Positions 36,353-47,007 are shown, counted from the first letter of the stretch. The stretch is 64,000 nucleotides of DNA from Nepenthes gracilis (GCA_033239525.1 BSYO01000024.1:10625991-10689990); one strand, 5' to 3'. Made by a program: numbers and translations. Notes: a model not told the origin generated them from the letters alone.

Positions 36353-37591
36353 TCAACTCCTAGCTAGGATGGATCTGAAGAAATCCACCTTCTCTGCAGG
36401 GAAAGGAGGACATCTTCTTTCAGCCAGCATCAAAATCATCCTAGCCTTACCAACCTTACCACTCCTCTTGAGGCCTGCAAGTAATTTACTAATAGTGTCC
36501 ACATTTAAAAACCAATTTTTTTTCATGCATTCTTTACACAAGGTATATGCCCACTCAAAGTCACCTCCCTCACATAAATAATGAACCATGGTCTGACAAA
36601 CCTTAACATTGGGTTTGTAACCCCTACCGTGTAAACCTGAATAAACCCTTTTGGCCATGTCAAGATATCCAGCCTGGCAAAATCCTTTGATTACTAAGTT
36701 ATATGTAACCTCATCTGGTTGCATCCCTAGGCATTCCATTAAACCCATCAAGCTGTTAGCTTGCCACACTTGTCTCCTACTAACCAAAAAATGTATCCTA
36801 GAATTAAAGGTTGCAACATTTGGGTAGCATCCCTTCCGCACCATAAGATTCCACAGCCCATTGGCGATCACCCAATGACCTTTCTTATAACATGCTGATA
36901 TAATTGTTGTATATGTAACAACATCAGGTTTTATCCCAGCCTTCTCCATCTCTATCATCACCAAATAAGCTTTATCCAAAATGCCCAGCTCACAGAAAGC
37001 ATTAATTACTGTATTTACTGAAATTAAATCTAGTTGAATCCCAAACTTCCAAGAAATGTCCTTCAGAAATGCATCAATGGCTGCTAAATCACGTGTCTGA
37101 GTCAGCACCTTCAATGCAGCATTGAATGACTTAACAGTCCGTTTACAACCAAACAAGTGCATATCATAAAATGTATCAAGGGCTTGTTTGGTCATACCTG
37201 CCTTGCCATACAAGATTATTATTCGGACAATAAAACCTTCGCGGCGGCCTTGAGGCAAGGACTTTTGGTGCTCAAGTAAGTCCTCTATATATTTATATTT
37301 TCCAGCACCGGCCAAACGGGATACTGTATCCTCAAATGCATATTTATTCTCTACAACAAGACGGTTATGGGCATTTGCCTTGAAGAGTTCAAACAACTTT
37401 TCAGGGTCCCTTTCTTTCTTTAGCTTAATGAGTGCTGGCTCTTCCAAATTAGGTGGGGTGTTGGGCTCAATCACAGACTTGTTACCAATAAGAGTAGTCA
37501 TGGCAGGTTCAGTGCAAAGGACGGAGGAATATGCTGCAACATGGGAGAATTGACGAATGCAGCGAAGAGGGGGAGAGAGACATTGAAGCAT
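36353..37591 (-). CDS. P-class pentatricopeptide-repeat protein (At1g80150-like, predicted mitochondrial)
   Basis: A single uninterrupted frame of 412 residues. Residues 1-45 are rich in Arg/Ser/hydrophobic residues with few acids and look like an organellar presequence. A conserved pre-repeat block follows (EEPALIKLKKERDPEKLFEL, about 50-69, and QGRREGFIVRIIILYGKAGM, 114-133). About eight 35-residue PPR units run from 120 to 398. The clearest are 189-223 (VNTVINAFCELGILDKAY), 224-258, 259-293, 294-328 (TYNLVIKGFCQAGYLDMAKR) and 329-363, with no C-terminal E or DYW domain. P-class PPR proteins bind organellar RNA one base per repeat and act in its stability, splicing or translation. From memory, sequence and length match Arabidopsis At1g80150 and its relatives closely. 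Met31 is an alternative start but would lose the presequence. The frame is intact; its RNA target cannot be read from sequence. Confidence 0.93.
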   Translation of the reverse strand: MLQCLSPPLRCIRQFSHVAAYSSVLCTEPAMTTLIGNKSVIEPNTPPNLEEPALIKLKKERDPEKLFELFKANAHNRLVVENKYAFEDTVSRLAGAGKYKYIEDLLEHQKSLPQGRREGFIVRIIILYGKAGMTKQALDTFYDMHLFGCKRTVKSFNAALKVLTQTRDLAAIDAFLKDISWKFGIQLDLISVNTVINAFCELGILDKAYLVMIEMEKAGIKPDVVTYTTIISACYKKGHWVIANGLWNLMVRKGCYPNVATFNSRIHFLVSRRQVWQANSLMGLMECLGMQPDEVTYNLVIKGFCQAGYLDMAKRVYSGLHGRGYKPNVKVCQTMVHYLCEGGDFEWAYTLCKECMKKNWFLNVDTISKLLAGLKRSGKVGKARMILMLAERRCPPFPAEKVDFFRSILARS

Positions 37592-39300
37592 GCTTTTGAA
37601 TTGTGGGGAGATTTTGAATCATGTGGAAACAACATACCGGAATATCAGTTCGATAGAATAGAGAAAGGAATAACAATATCTGTATCAAAGACTGACACAA
37701 AAGAGAATCATCCCAACTGGCTCATGTAGTCCCCACAGTCACTTCATCTATTTCTCTGTGGATGATTTTTTTCCTCTGCTCTATCATGAGAACTTTCGTA
37801 ACTTCATGACTTCACAAAAAAACCTGAAATCATAACATTAGATTTTATCAGTTTTGAGGCGCAAACAAAAGAGGTCAGCCACACAACCATAAGGATGCTC
37901 AATTGTGGCTTGGAGATATGGGTTCATAACACATAACCAGTCTTTCTACAATGCATGGATAAGGCTATGTATATCAAATGTTTCCCAAACCCCACAGTGT
38001 GGGAACCTTACAAACTAGAATGCCTTTTTCAAATTTCGGACAAGAAAAGACTTGAGAAGCTGTAGCTTTGGGATTTTCTTTATCAACTTGCAAACTTTCA
38101 TGGTGGTGGCCTTGCAACACATCACAGATAGCTATATTTCACTTTTATACTTTATAATGGCACAGAACTTACAATAAACAGATTAATGGAATAAATAAAT
38201 CACAGCCTAGATCTAAGTTGAACCTCAGAACAATTTGAAATTGATCCTTACATGATGACCATAGCGGAACCCTCAATTAGGTTCCAATTGTGCTTATAAC
38301 TTCTACAGGAAGATCCGCCGTATAAGGGTCCTTTCTCTTGATGGAAAAAGGTTTCACTAATTGCCTTTTCTAAGTGTTACTAACTATTTATAGTAGAACC
38401 AAGATTGAGGAAGAAAATAAAAACTTACAATTCGGCAAACAAAATCACACTTATTGGATGACTGGACTGACAGAGACCGATTTCAGTTTCATTTTTCTGA
38501 AAGCCTGTGTTTCCGTTCCAATTTTATTTTAGAAGCTTAATGGTTAACCAATTCAACTGATGCATATGTTCACATTGAAGCTGAAACCCAAGTTCTTCAA
38601 TTCAACTGACAGAAAGTAGCCTCATTATCTCCTAATAATCCATTTGGAAGTTGGTTTTTCAGAATTCGAGCAAGTATAGTATTATTAGTAAAGCTCCAAA
38701 ATAAACCTCTAAATCCCTCCCCTAAAATGAAAGGCCATCTGACTGAAAACAAAACCAATAGACATCATACATTAAGATCCACCAAACTCTATTGAGCGCT
38801 GACATTCACCACAAACTCAAGCCATCGACAAGGTGGCGCAGAGGCTAATGAGTGGCAAATTGCAATCCAGCTCAGCCACCAATCACTACAGTCACAGGAA
38901 TCTCTAAACAAGTATTGAAAACAGCCAACACCTCTGAACCTTATAGCCTGAATCTAAACTCTACTCAACTGCATCTGATTCGCAAGTCAAAATTTTGAAG
39001 AAAAAACAAATCCTCGATTCTATAAACTCTTTCACGATTATTTTCTAAACCACTTCTTCATCTTGACCTACCTGGTGAGCCTCCAAGCCTCCTGAACCAC
39101 GTTTAACGATTGGGGACAGCGAGAGAGCCAGAGAAGAGGGTTTCAATTGTGGCAATTCTTGGGATTTCGGAAGGATAGAAAATGAAGCAGTAGACGGGGT
39201 TGAGAATGGGAGGAGCTGCGCTGCAATGGCGGCGCGACGTGGATGGTGAGTAGCGGGCCGGGACGTGGATGGTGAGATGGGGTTACTACTTATTTTTATC
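37592..39300 (-). promoter_or_regulatory. Probable spliced 5' leader and promoter side of the PPR gene
   Basis: On the minus strand, a GC-richer block at about 39069-39300 ends in GCTCACCAG|GTAGGTCAAG, a good splice donor at 39068. An acceptor-like CTTTGATACAG sits near 37680-37690, about 90 bases before the ATG at 37591. The simplest reading is a noncoding first exon and a 1.4-kb leader intron. A 100-residue frame over the block (39045-39347) runs through the donor and is probably not translated as such. This is inference; no transcript evidence is available. Confidence 0.4.
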
Positions 39301-39363
39301 AGTAATAACACTTCGTTGGAACAAATTTCGGCCGCCCGTTTCGCCAAAAAAATTCATCACAAA

Positions 39364-39485
39364 AAATAAAATTAATCAAAATTAATTTGATTTGTCCCAA
39401 AATTACACCTTTAAAAATAAAATTAATCAAAATGAATTTGATTTGTCCCAAAATTACACCTTTAAAAATAAAATAATCAAAATTA
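39364..39485 (+). repeat. 51-bp tandem repeat, just over two copies
   Basis: AATTAATCAAAATTAATTTG followed by ATTTGTCCCAAAATTACACC recurs 51 bases later with one change, and a third partial copy follows. It lies just upstream of the putative PPR leader exon. Confidence 0.85.
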
Positions 39486-40640
39486 CATTAAAAAGATTCA
39501 AACCGTAATGCTGGATAAAATTTTTAGTAATTTCACGATATAAATATACGATTTATCTGATTATTTAGTTAAATTTGCTCCATTTAGTCATAAATTTTTC
39601 AAACACTTGCTCATCAAATTATTACCATGCTAAAATTCAACCCATAACAAGCCCTCAGCTATGATAGTGATTTAGGCTAATCTTTATATGTAAAGATATA
39701 AAGAGATTGCCTATATATTATTTTTATAGGCGAGATCTTACCTGCTATTATAATATATGAAATTATTTTTGTACAATCTGATCTTTTCTTAATATAATTT
39801 GTTATGTCATATTATATTTTTTTATCAATTCTTTATGTTGGTACATTGAAAAAAAAAATAAACTTTATGAAAAAATAAATTTTTTAGAATTTTGAATAAT
39901 ATAGCTTGACTTAACTTAGTACAAAGATTTCTTAAGGGTTTTTATAAGATAAAAAAATGTAAGAAAAATACCTCAATAACTCTCAAGATTTTCAAGCAAT
40001 TATCATGCATATAAATAAATGACTTAAAACATGAGAAATCTAATAATTAAAGGCCATACATGCAAGTCAAACTTCATAAGCCACATGAAGGAATACATGC
40101 ATTGAAGAAAAAAAGACATGAATATTAGATTTTAGAAAAAAATAAATTAAAAATTAAAAATTTCAGCAATAATATGAGGGAGAATTGAACTTCTTTTTTG
40201 CTTGTCTTGACTTAATGAAAATCTTCTAAAGTTTTAGCTCTAATCTCTCTTCCTTGTTCTCAATCTCTCTAATCTTCTATTTTAGTTTTCTCTTTTCTCT
40301 AAGGTCTCAAACAAATGGGTTGAAAAGAGTCAAAATCATGTTGTACATCTATACCGGCATATACACATTAGTCATGCATGTCTTTAAATGTCTATAATCT
40401 AAAATCAACACATGTGCACCTTCACGCATACGTTAGGCACGATTACTACTATTAGGCATATACAAACTCCATTAGCATCCACCTAACGAACCCCCCATAT
40501 TGCTATTAGCGTATAAGTGCATTCTATGTGCCTATTAGACGCAAAATATAACTATCCAATATTTAAGGTCTCACCCGAGCCCATACTTATCTTTAATTTC
40601 ATTCAATTAATTCAATTCAAATATGATACATTAAATTTAA
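39486..40640. other. AT-rich intergenic sequence, no gene seen
   Basis: No recognisable coding frame, RNA gene or defined repeat boundary. Confidence 0.4.
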
Positions 40641-41354
40641 TACTTAGATATTATAAGTTGACCTAGGTAGTGCTCCTCTCATTTCAAATTTGCATTAATT
40701 TGGGGTGGCTAAGAGATTTGGTTCTATCTATAACTGAAGTCTTTGCATAGACAAATTGAAAGTTGCAAAGTATCCTTCCACTTTTTTCCTTTTATCTTCC
40801 TTATTGGTGAGTCTGATAACCCATAGGCCAACTTGGACTCTCGCTTACACGGGAAAAGCATCCCAGAGTTGTAGTCCAGGAAAAGTCCCTTGTGGTCCAA
40901 GGCTTAGATTGCACGACACAAATCTACCCAGTGAGAGATGTGAGCCCTCAGAATTGCCCGTCAAACGTAGCTCAGTGGCATGCATTTCAACAGTAGCTCT
41001 AGCTCGATAGACAATCCCGTATGGCTGTGCCCATGGTCATCAAGCATAGTGTAGCCCGTCGAGGGAGCATGACCTTGAAGATCTCGGTGGATTGGGACCG
41101 CATAGGCATGTAATCAGCCACTCCCCATAATTCCAACAATACTCCAACAACCGCGAGCTAGTTCTCACCCTTCAAATACCTTCCTTCCCCTGTAGAGAAG
41201 CAAGGTCGATCACGACTCTCAACTAAGGGGGGCTGGATAGCCAAAACAATTTGAAAGAAAAGGAGATATATCCACAGCCTACCTCGATGCTTCATCTCAA
41301 TCTCAGGGTCACTTTGTGAAGAAGGCATCCCTTTCTCCAAGTCACCCTGTCGCC

Positions 41355-41880
41355 AAAGTCCATCTCCAAGCTGTTCCCCCGCCAAGTGTACTCATTAGAG
41401 ATCAATCCTCATCTCCAAGCTGCTCCTGAGCCGAATGCACTCGTTGGATTCAATTCTCCATCTCCAAGACGCTCCCAGCCAAGTACACTCATTAGAGCTC
41501 GATCATCCATATCAAAGCCGCTCCCCAACTGAGTGCACTCATTTGAGTTCAATCATCCGACTGAAAGTCACTCCCCAATCGAGCGTACTTATCGGAAGTC
41601 AATTCTCCATCTTTAAGTTGCTCCCTAATTGAACGCATCAATCGAAACTTAGTCCTCCATCTCCAAGTACTCTACAATCGAGCGTACTCATTGAAACTCA
41701 ATCCTCCATCTCAAAGTCGCTTCCTAATCGAGTACATTCATCAGAGCTCCGTCCTCCGTCTCCAAGTTGCTCCCTAGCTAAGTGCACTAATCAAAACTTC
41801 ATCCTCCATCTCCAAGTTGCTCTCCAACCTAGCACATTCAACGGAGTCCAATCATTTGTCTCTAAACTGCTTTGTGATTG
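41355..41880. repeat. Minisatellite, 49-50-bp period, about 11 units
   Basis: The anchor CATCTCCAAG (with variants) occurs at 41361, 41410, 41459, 41508, 41558, 41608, 41658, 41707, 41757, 41807 and 41857, a strict 49-50-bp spacing. The consensus continues with a GCTCCCTAAYCGAGTGCACT-like core and TCATYGGARCTCAATC. Units are 70-85% alike by eye. Units are directly adjacent with no conserved-repeat/unique-spacer pattern, so this is a tandem array and not CRISPR. Confidence 0.92.
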
Positions 41881-41902
41881 CCTGAGGGCTTTTGTAGATA
41901 AG

Positions 41903-41967
41903 AGAAGGCATCCTCGAAAGCGTCAGCTCCCATGGCCTTTCATAGCCATGGCCACAGGATGCCTTCT
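41903..41967. repeat. Nested inverted repeat (hairpin) in the LTR
   Basis: AGAAGGCATCCT (41903-41914) pairs with AGGATGCCTTCT (41956-41967). Inside it CCATGGC (41930-41936) pairs with GCCATGG (41945-41951). Both arm pairs are perfect. Confidence 0.85.
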
Positions 41968-42703
41968 TTATGCAGTGGGGTTTGATACCCATGCTCTATT
42001 GAGGACCATTACCTTTCCTGCGTAGGCGTTAGCGCCTTTCTGGCTGTAACTGTCAAAGAAATTGATCTCCTTTCTTTTGCATTTTGTAACCATTAGGGTT
42101 TTTAGCAGACCGTGCGTAGACTCTGATACCTTCCTGCCAAAATGTGATTTGATTCTAGAAGTGACCGTTACAGTGAAGATTATCTTCTTTGAAGATGTGA
42201 AAAATTAGGATAGATGATCATTGTGGCTTGAGGACGGACATGTGAACCAATTTAGGCTTGGGTCATGTGAGTCCAGGGCCTCAGTCGGTCTACTAGCCGC
42301 TTTCTCGGTCAAGGAAAGCATTGACATTCTTGGACTCAAATAGACTGTTCTGATCTTGGGCCTTTACTGGCTCACTTGTTTTTCGTCTAGTCAACAGCAA
42401 CGTTGACCGTCAAGGTAGAAATGAGCCACTGAGGATTTGCACTGCTTCCTCCTTTGGGCCAACCTGCTACTGACGTTCCCATCAATACTTTATATAAATT
42501 TAAATTTTAAAAAAATAAAAACATGGTCAGCCTATTTTTACCCAATCAAAATAATTAAAAATATTTTATCTAGTATATTTCACCTTATTTAATATCATAA
42601 TATTTAATTGACGTATAATTTTTAATATTAGATTTATAATTATTTACTCTACTGTTAAAGATTACAAAAAACTATTTTATACTATTTTTAATGTTATGAA
42701 ATT

Positions 42704-43770
42704 TGATGCGCACCTGAATCCGACTTCGAACAAATTCGGGTCGACTGGGTTGCCTAGATCCGACTCTGTTCATCGAGGCTGGACCCTGCACACCACTTCA
42801 ATAAATAAGAGGTCAAGTGTCGGCGGAATATTGTCCCACTAAAGACATTCTGATACTCAAATCAACAATAAGCCTTCGAATTATAATAAGGTAATTGGAA
42901 ATGAGAGTTGAGATAGAGAGGGAGATTGACGTAGGAAGGAGTGTTCGCCTTTAGATGTAAGAGACGATCTTGCGACTCATCGAGAGCACAGTTTTTCGGC
43001 TCAACGTTCACGGGAAACGAGCGGAAAACTAAGTCTAGTAAGCATAGAAGCTTTGAAGGACGGAGCTCGGGGAGTAAGTGAAGTCTCTGGAATCTGAAGG
43101 CTTAGAGTAGGATTATTGTAGTAAGCGATTGCGTACTTAGGGACGAGCGCTAGTATACTCAAGGATTTCTCCATTGTGTTCTTTATTCGTCCTCCCAGAA
43201 TGGAGACTCTGTGGGGTTATATAGATGGTGGGCAGAGCAATCTTCCTTGGCCAAGAAGGCGCGATTCCTGTATCGTGTTGTGCAGCCTTCCTTAGTAGGA
43301 AGATTTGACTTGTACATTCTGTTGGGATCATTTTCTTTCTGAGCGGGTAACGGTTCTTTAAATTGTTTGCCTTCCTTCTACGCTTCTGTTACCGTTAGAG
43401 TTCATTGTTGGCAGGAAAAGAGAATCTAGCGTCTTTTTCATGGGAAGGGCGTCGAATCTGTTGATGCCCTATTTAGTGGAGATTGGCTTCAAGAAAGGCG
43501 CGAAATTAAGAAAAGGGACCTTTTTTATCGTGTACGGAAACGTCTGTCAAATTAGGCTTGGCCCATATAAGGTTTTTACCTTTTCTCGGTCTGCTGCTAC
43601 AGTGCTCCAGGTCAACAGAGATGTTGACCGTCTTAAGGGAGCGTGTTGGTCACCTAGTTGGCCCTCCACACGGTCAACGCTAGCGTTGACCGACTGAACG
43701 CGCATTTGGGCTTTCTTAGATTTTTGGCCATTTTTCTTATTGGGCCTGTTTACTATGGGCTTACCCATCA
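42704..43770 (-). repeat. Complete Tat LTR, minus strand
   Basis: 1,067 bp. On the minus strand it opens TGATGGGTAAGCCC at 43770, preceded by ATGGGGGGTTAG (43771-43782), a good polypurine tract, and closes CGCATCA at 42704. The terminal pair TGATG/CATCA is perfect. The U3 region holds two perfect inverted W-box pairs. The PPT shows this is the element's 3' LTR, so the adjacent extra ORF is antisense to the element, as usual in the Tat group. Confidence 0.75.
43610..43692. promoter_or_regulatory. Two inverted W-box pairs in the Tat LTR U3
   Basis: GGTCAACA-GAGA-TGTTGACC at 43610-43629 and a 22-bp perfect palindrome at 43671-43692 (CGGTCAACGC joined to its inverse through TA) each place two TTGACC cores head to head. 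The related LTR has GTCAAC..GTTGAC at 42390-42407. A WRKY response is plausible but inferred. Confidence 0.5.
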
Positions 43771-44258
43771 CTAACCCCCCATACCAGTGGTTTAGATTAT
43801 GACTTCCGGCATGTTCATGATGGGATGCACTTGTCTTTTGCTGACGGTGACGGAGTCGTTGACCGTCTGAAGAGTCCGCCACCGTCTGAAGAGGAGCCTC
43901 CCGTACTTCCAAAATATTGATCGGATTTGTTGACCATTTTTTAAAAATTTCCAGGCAACTTGGAGAAGGAAGCGTTGGCCATTAGTCGTCCTATCAGAAA
44001 AAGTGTGCCACGTATCTTCATTTGGTATATTCAAGATCCCGGTATTTAATGAGTCGAAGGATTTGATTCGATGGCTCCCTTTGGGAAGCGACACGTGGCG
44101 GTAATGATGTCGCATGCTTTCGAGGCGATTTTGTGTTCATATTGGCCTTTAAGTTGTCCTTTCGTTTCACTTTGAATTTTTCTACGCCTTCATTTGTTTC
44201 TTTATCTTCATTAACCTGTAGGAGTGAAAGAGAAAAAACCCTAGCTGATTTTCTAATC

Positions 44259-46028
44259 ATGGCCTCCGTCGCCGATATCGCCTCCGTCCTGAGAGAGAAT
44301 GATGTGAAGGTATTGTACGTAGAGTACAATATCCCAAAGAAGATTGCCTTCCATATTCCTGGGAAGGACGACAGGGTTTTTCTGCCACCTGTGGGCTTTG
44401 TGACCATATACGAAGTCTATTTGAGGAGTGGGCTCCGTTTTTCGATTCTTGACGAGTTAATGTTGATCTTTCAGGCGCTTCGGGTCCCCATTGCTCAGTT
44501 CAACGCCAATGCCATCTGATATCTGTGCTCCCTCTGCATATTCCTCCGTTAGCACTCAAGGCTACTGTCGATGTCGATGGTTAGGGGGCTCTTTAAGCTT
44601 AACCAGGGAGCAGAGTAGATTTGTCTATCCCCACTCGACGGTCTTAGGATAAGTACTGTCATGTACAACTCTCTAAAGAATTGAAAGAACCGATTCTTTT
44701 TCATTAGCGTGGGTGAGTCCTGACCCTTATCCAAAGAGTGGGGCTAGGTGCCTGACGTATATATGGGGGCATCTTCTGAGGCTGAGACAGCGTCTCTGTC
44801 TTGGTTGGTCAAACTTATCGTGGATCACCTTGATGATTTTCAAAGAGATCACTTGGTCTCTTGTGTTGAGGCTAAGAAGGTCAGGTGGGGGCCTCCCTCT
44901 CCCGTCCAAAAATTCAAGGTCCCACCGCCAAAGGTCCTGTGGGGGAAGAAGAGGAAAAAGGGCTTTATTATAGGTCATCACCCGTCCCTCTAATCCAAGG
45001 CAAAAGAGAGCGGCCTCGGTGACGCCTTATTCGTTGTCCTCAAGGCCAGACTATCTCTCCATCGGGCGCTTTGTGGGTGTAGGCGTCCCTTCCGAGATTG
45101 AACCGGAGCTGGCTTTAGAGGCCTATGATGCCATGTTGAATGTCAGGGTGAGTGGCGGTATTGTTCTTGTGCAGCCTGCGCTGGTGGGCTTGACTCTGGA
45201 TTCATCTATTGAAGCGCTTGGGCTGCAGGAGTTGTTCGTTAGATCGCCTACTGTGGAACTGCTGACTGAGCAGTAGGAGATGGTTTTAGAGCCTCCCACT
45301 GTTCCCGAGGAGCTGGCCAGGATGGAGGATATTTCAGAGGAACCGTTAGAGGAACTCTTGGCGGAGGTCACTGCCAGCCCTGCCCAGGAGGGCTCCATTC
45401 CTTACTCATCGCCTTTGGCGCCGGATCTGCACGCCAGACCAAACAGGCCAGCACGAAGAATTTGGGAGGTATAAATTCTTTTGCCTGCCTTGTCTTTAAG
45501 CTTGCCTTTTCTAACTCCCCCTTTTTTTGTGTGCAGGCTGATAAGGTCACGGGTACAGTTGCCAAAGAGCTTAGGCAAAGAGATCGGGTGATTTCCAATA
45601 GGGACACGGAGATCGCCTGGCTTGATTCCAAGCTGGAGGCTCTGGGGGCGGAGCATCGGGTGGACACGGCTGCTCTGGAATCTGTTTTGGCAGGCATAGA
45701 GGCGGAAAACGAGAGTCTAAAGGCAGAGAACGCTTGCCTGAAGGAGAAAAACGAGCGGGTTAAGGGGCGTCTCGATCAGCTCGCAGAGTAGATGGCCACC
45801 CTAGAGAACGATCTAAGCCTCCACATTCATCCTCATGCGGTCGCGGACATGATGCTGTCGCGGTTGTGGGAATGGATCAACATCAGTCGGCACATTTACG
45901 GTTGGTTGATACTGACTTTTTCATGGATCTCATCAACTTGTCAAACCGGTCGGCACAGCGCCGCGACAGCCTTGTGGGGGAGTCACGGGACAGACAGGGG
46001 CTACCACCGCCCCCTTAGTTTTTGGTGA
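44259..46028 (+). pseudogene. Tat extra ORF (Transposase_28 / 'putative gypsy type transposon' domain), decayed, with intron
   Basis: From the ATG at 44259 the frame gives MASVADIASVLRENDVKVLY, then YNIPKKIAFHIPG, DDRVFLPPVGFVTIYEVYLR and an LIFQALRVPIAQFNANAI block, stopped by TGA at 44517. Homologous sequence continues beyond the stop and frame shifts: SWLVKLIVDHLDDFQRDHLV near 44.8 kb, then an acidic linker with EPPTVPEELARMEDISEEPL at 45.28-45.34 kb. An intron with donor GTATAA (45469) and acceptor GTGTGCAG (45537) is followed by a coiled coil (AKELRQRDRVISNRDTEIAW, then ESLKAENACLKEKNERVKGR), a TAG at 45789, and a frame-shifted tail near 45.9-46.0 kb. The N-terminal pattern is that of PF04195, whose function is unknown. 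The stops show it is inactive here. The clean intron and separate upstream promoter region show it was once an independently transcribed gene. Confidence 0.68.
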
Positions 46029-46273
46029 TTGTAGTTTTTTCGGTACAATTATGTAAATGTACTTCACCGTAAGAAGCAATACGAGCAATTTTGTGCATAA
46101 CGCATGTTTTTTGATTTTTTTACTACTGCTTTTTACTTGTATTTTGTTCCTTCGCTATTCTGAGCGGGCTTAACACAAGTGACAGCCTAGAGAATGCACC
46201 CGAGGACTCCACTTCTTTGAAAACGCCATAAATGCCCAAAACAAGGCACACCAGACGCGCCCAAAACCATATT

Positions 46274-46641
46274 CCCCGAGCTCCGTCCTTCAAAGCTTCT
46301 ATGCTTACTAGACTTAGTTTTCCGCTCGTTTCCCGTGAACGTTGAGTCAGGAAACTGCGCTCTCGACGAGTCGCAAGATCGTTTCTTACATCTAAAGGCG
46401 AACACTCATTCCTCCCTTAATTTCTCTCTCTATTCCAACTCTCATTTCCAGTTACCTTCTTATAATTCGAAGGCTTATTGTTGACATGAGCGTTGGAGTA
46501 TCTTCGATGAGATAACATCCCGCCGACACCTGACCTTTTGTTTGTTGTAGTAGTGTGCAGGGTCCAGATTCGGTGAACGGAGCAGGATCCAGGCGACCCT
46601 TTCGACCCGAATCTATTCGAAATCGGATTCAGGTAGCATCA
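46274..46641 (+). repeat. Inverted Tat LTR fragment (R-U5 end)
   Basis: 368 bp, the reverse complement of 42704-43072 with scattered substitutions. It starts abruptly at CCCCGAGCTCCGTCC and ends AGGTAGCATCA. It includes ATTGTTGACATGAGCGTTGG, the Tat U5 signature, in plus orientation. No U3 is attached. Confidence 0.85.
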
Positions 46642-46940
46642 AAATTAAAAAATTAACATTAAAATTTAATTTTGACTGACACTAAATAATAGAATTAAAA
46701 TTAGACATAGAATTTCAATTTAAATTTTGAATTGCAAGATCCAATTCCGTAAGCCAGACCGGAATTTATAGATGATTAATTATTAAGAGATTATTTAAAA
46801 TTATATGTTGAAACAGTGATTTTTTCATTCATTATTTTGTTTAAATGTTATTTGTATAGCTTATGTTGTGTCCAATTATGAATTTTATCTTTTGAAAATA
46901 AAATAATTCTATCTTATGATAGATATTTACCCTTGTTTAA

Positions 46941-46962
46941 TATATATATATATATATATATA
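46941..46962. repeat. (TA)n microsatellite
   Basis: TA dinucleotide run of about 22 bases. Confidence 0.9.
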
Positions 46963-47007
46963 AGATTATTTGAATAAATTTGAGTGTAAAGAAAGTGACC
47001 AAAAAAA

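Larger units (their letters stand above)
40645..42484 (-). mobile_element. Tat-type LTR (solo or partial), minus strand, carrying a minisatellite
   Basis: The right end reads ..CGTTCCCATCA at 42484, so on the minus strand it opens TGATGGGAACG like the LTR ending at 43770 (TGATGGGTAAG). The two align in the same order: TTAGGCTTGGGTCAT versus TTAGGCTTGGCCCAT, paired GTCAAC..GTTGAC motifs, then a GGGCC-rich block. Leftward come a hairpin, the minisatellite and a TATA-like patch near 41270. The left end is uncertain. ATACT occurs both at 40640-40644 and right after 42484, but the base pair that should be TG at 40645 reads TA, so this boundary is a suggestion. Short ORFs within are not genes. Confidence 0.5.
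42704..46641. mobile_element. Composite Tat-derived element with inverted U5-type ends
   Basis: Both outer ends are LTR 3' (U5) ends: TGATGCGCACCTGAATCCGA at the left and, inverted, TGATGCTACCTGAATCCGAT at the right. The inverted arms are 42704-43072 and 46274-46641, about 85-88% alike by eye. The left arm belongs to a complete minus-strand LTR (42704-43770), the right arm is an LTR fragment. Between them lies a decayed extra-ORF gene. AAATT flanks both outer ends (42699-42703 and 46642-46646), as a 5-bp integrase target duplication would. The arms contain GTTGACATGAGCGTTGGAG, a Tat U5 signature. See findings for interpretation. Confidence 0.7.

Noticed and set aside
39045..39347. 100-residue protein upstream of the PPR gene
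   Set aside because: The frame reads through a strong splice donor and lacks conservation-like features. It is better read as a noncoding leader exon.
41355..41880. CRISPR-like regular spacing
   Set aside because: The whole 49-50-bp unit repeats; there are no unique spacers, and the genome is a plant's. It is a minisatellite.
43547..44115. Minus frames of 107-121 residues in the composite element
   Set aside because: They cover the LTR U3 and the promoter side of the plus-strand extra ORF; no family pattern.
45368..45697. 109-residue minus frame
   Set aside because: Shadow of the plus-strand extra-ORF exon and its intron.
42704..46641. Mutator-like or other TIR DNA transposon
   Set aside because: The arms end TG..CA with a 5-bp flank, carry a Tat U5 signature, and the left arm is part of a full LTR with a polypurine tract. 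No 9-11-bp duplication was found.
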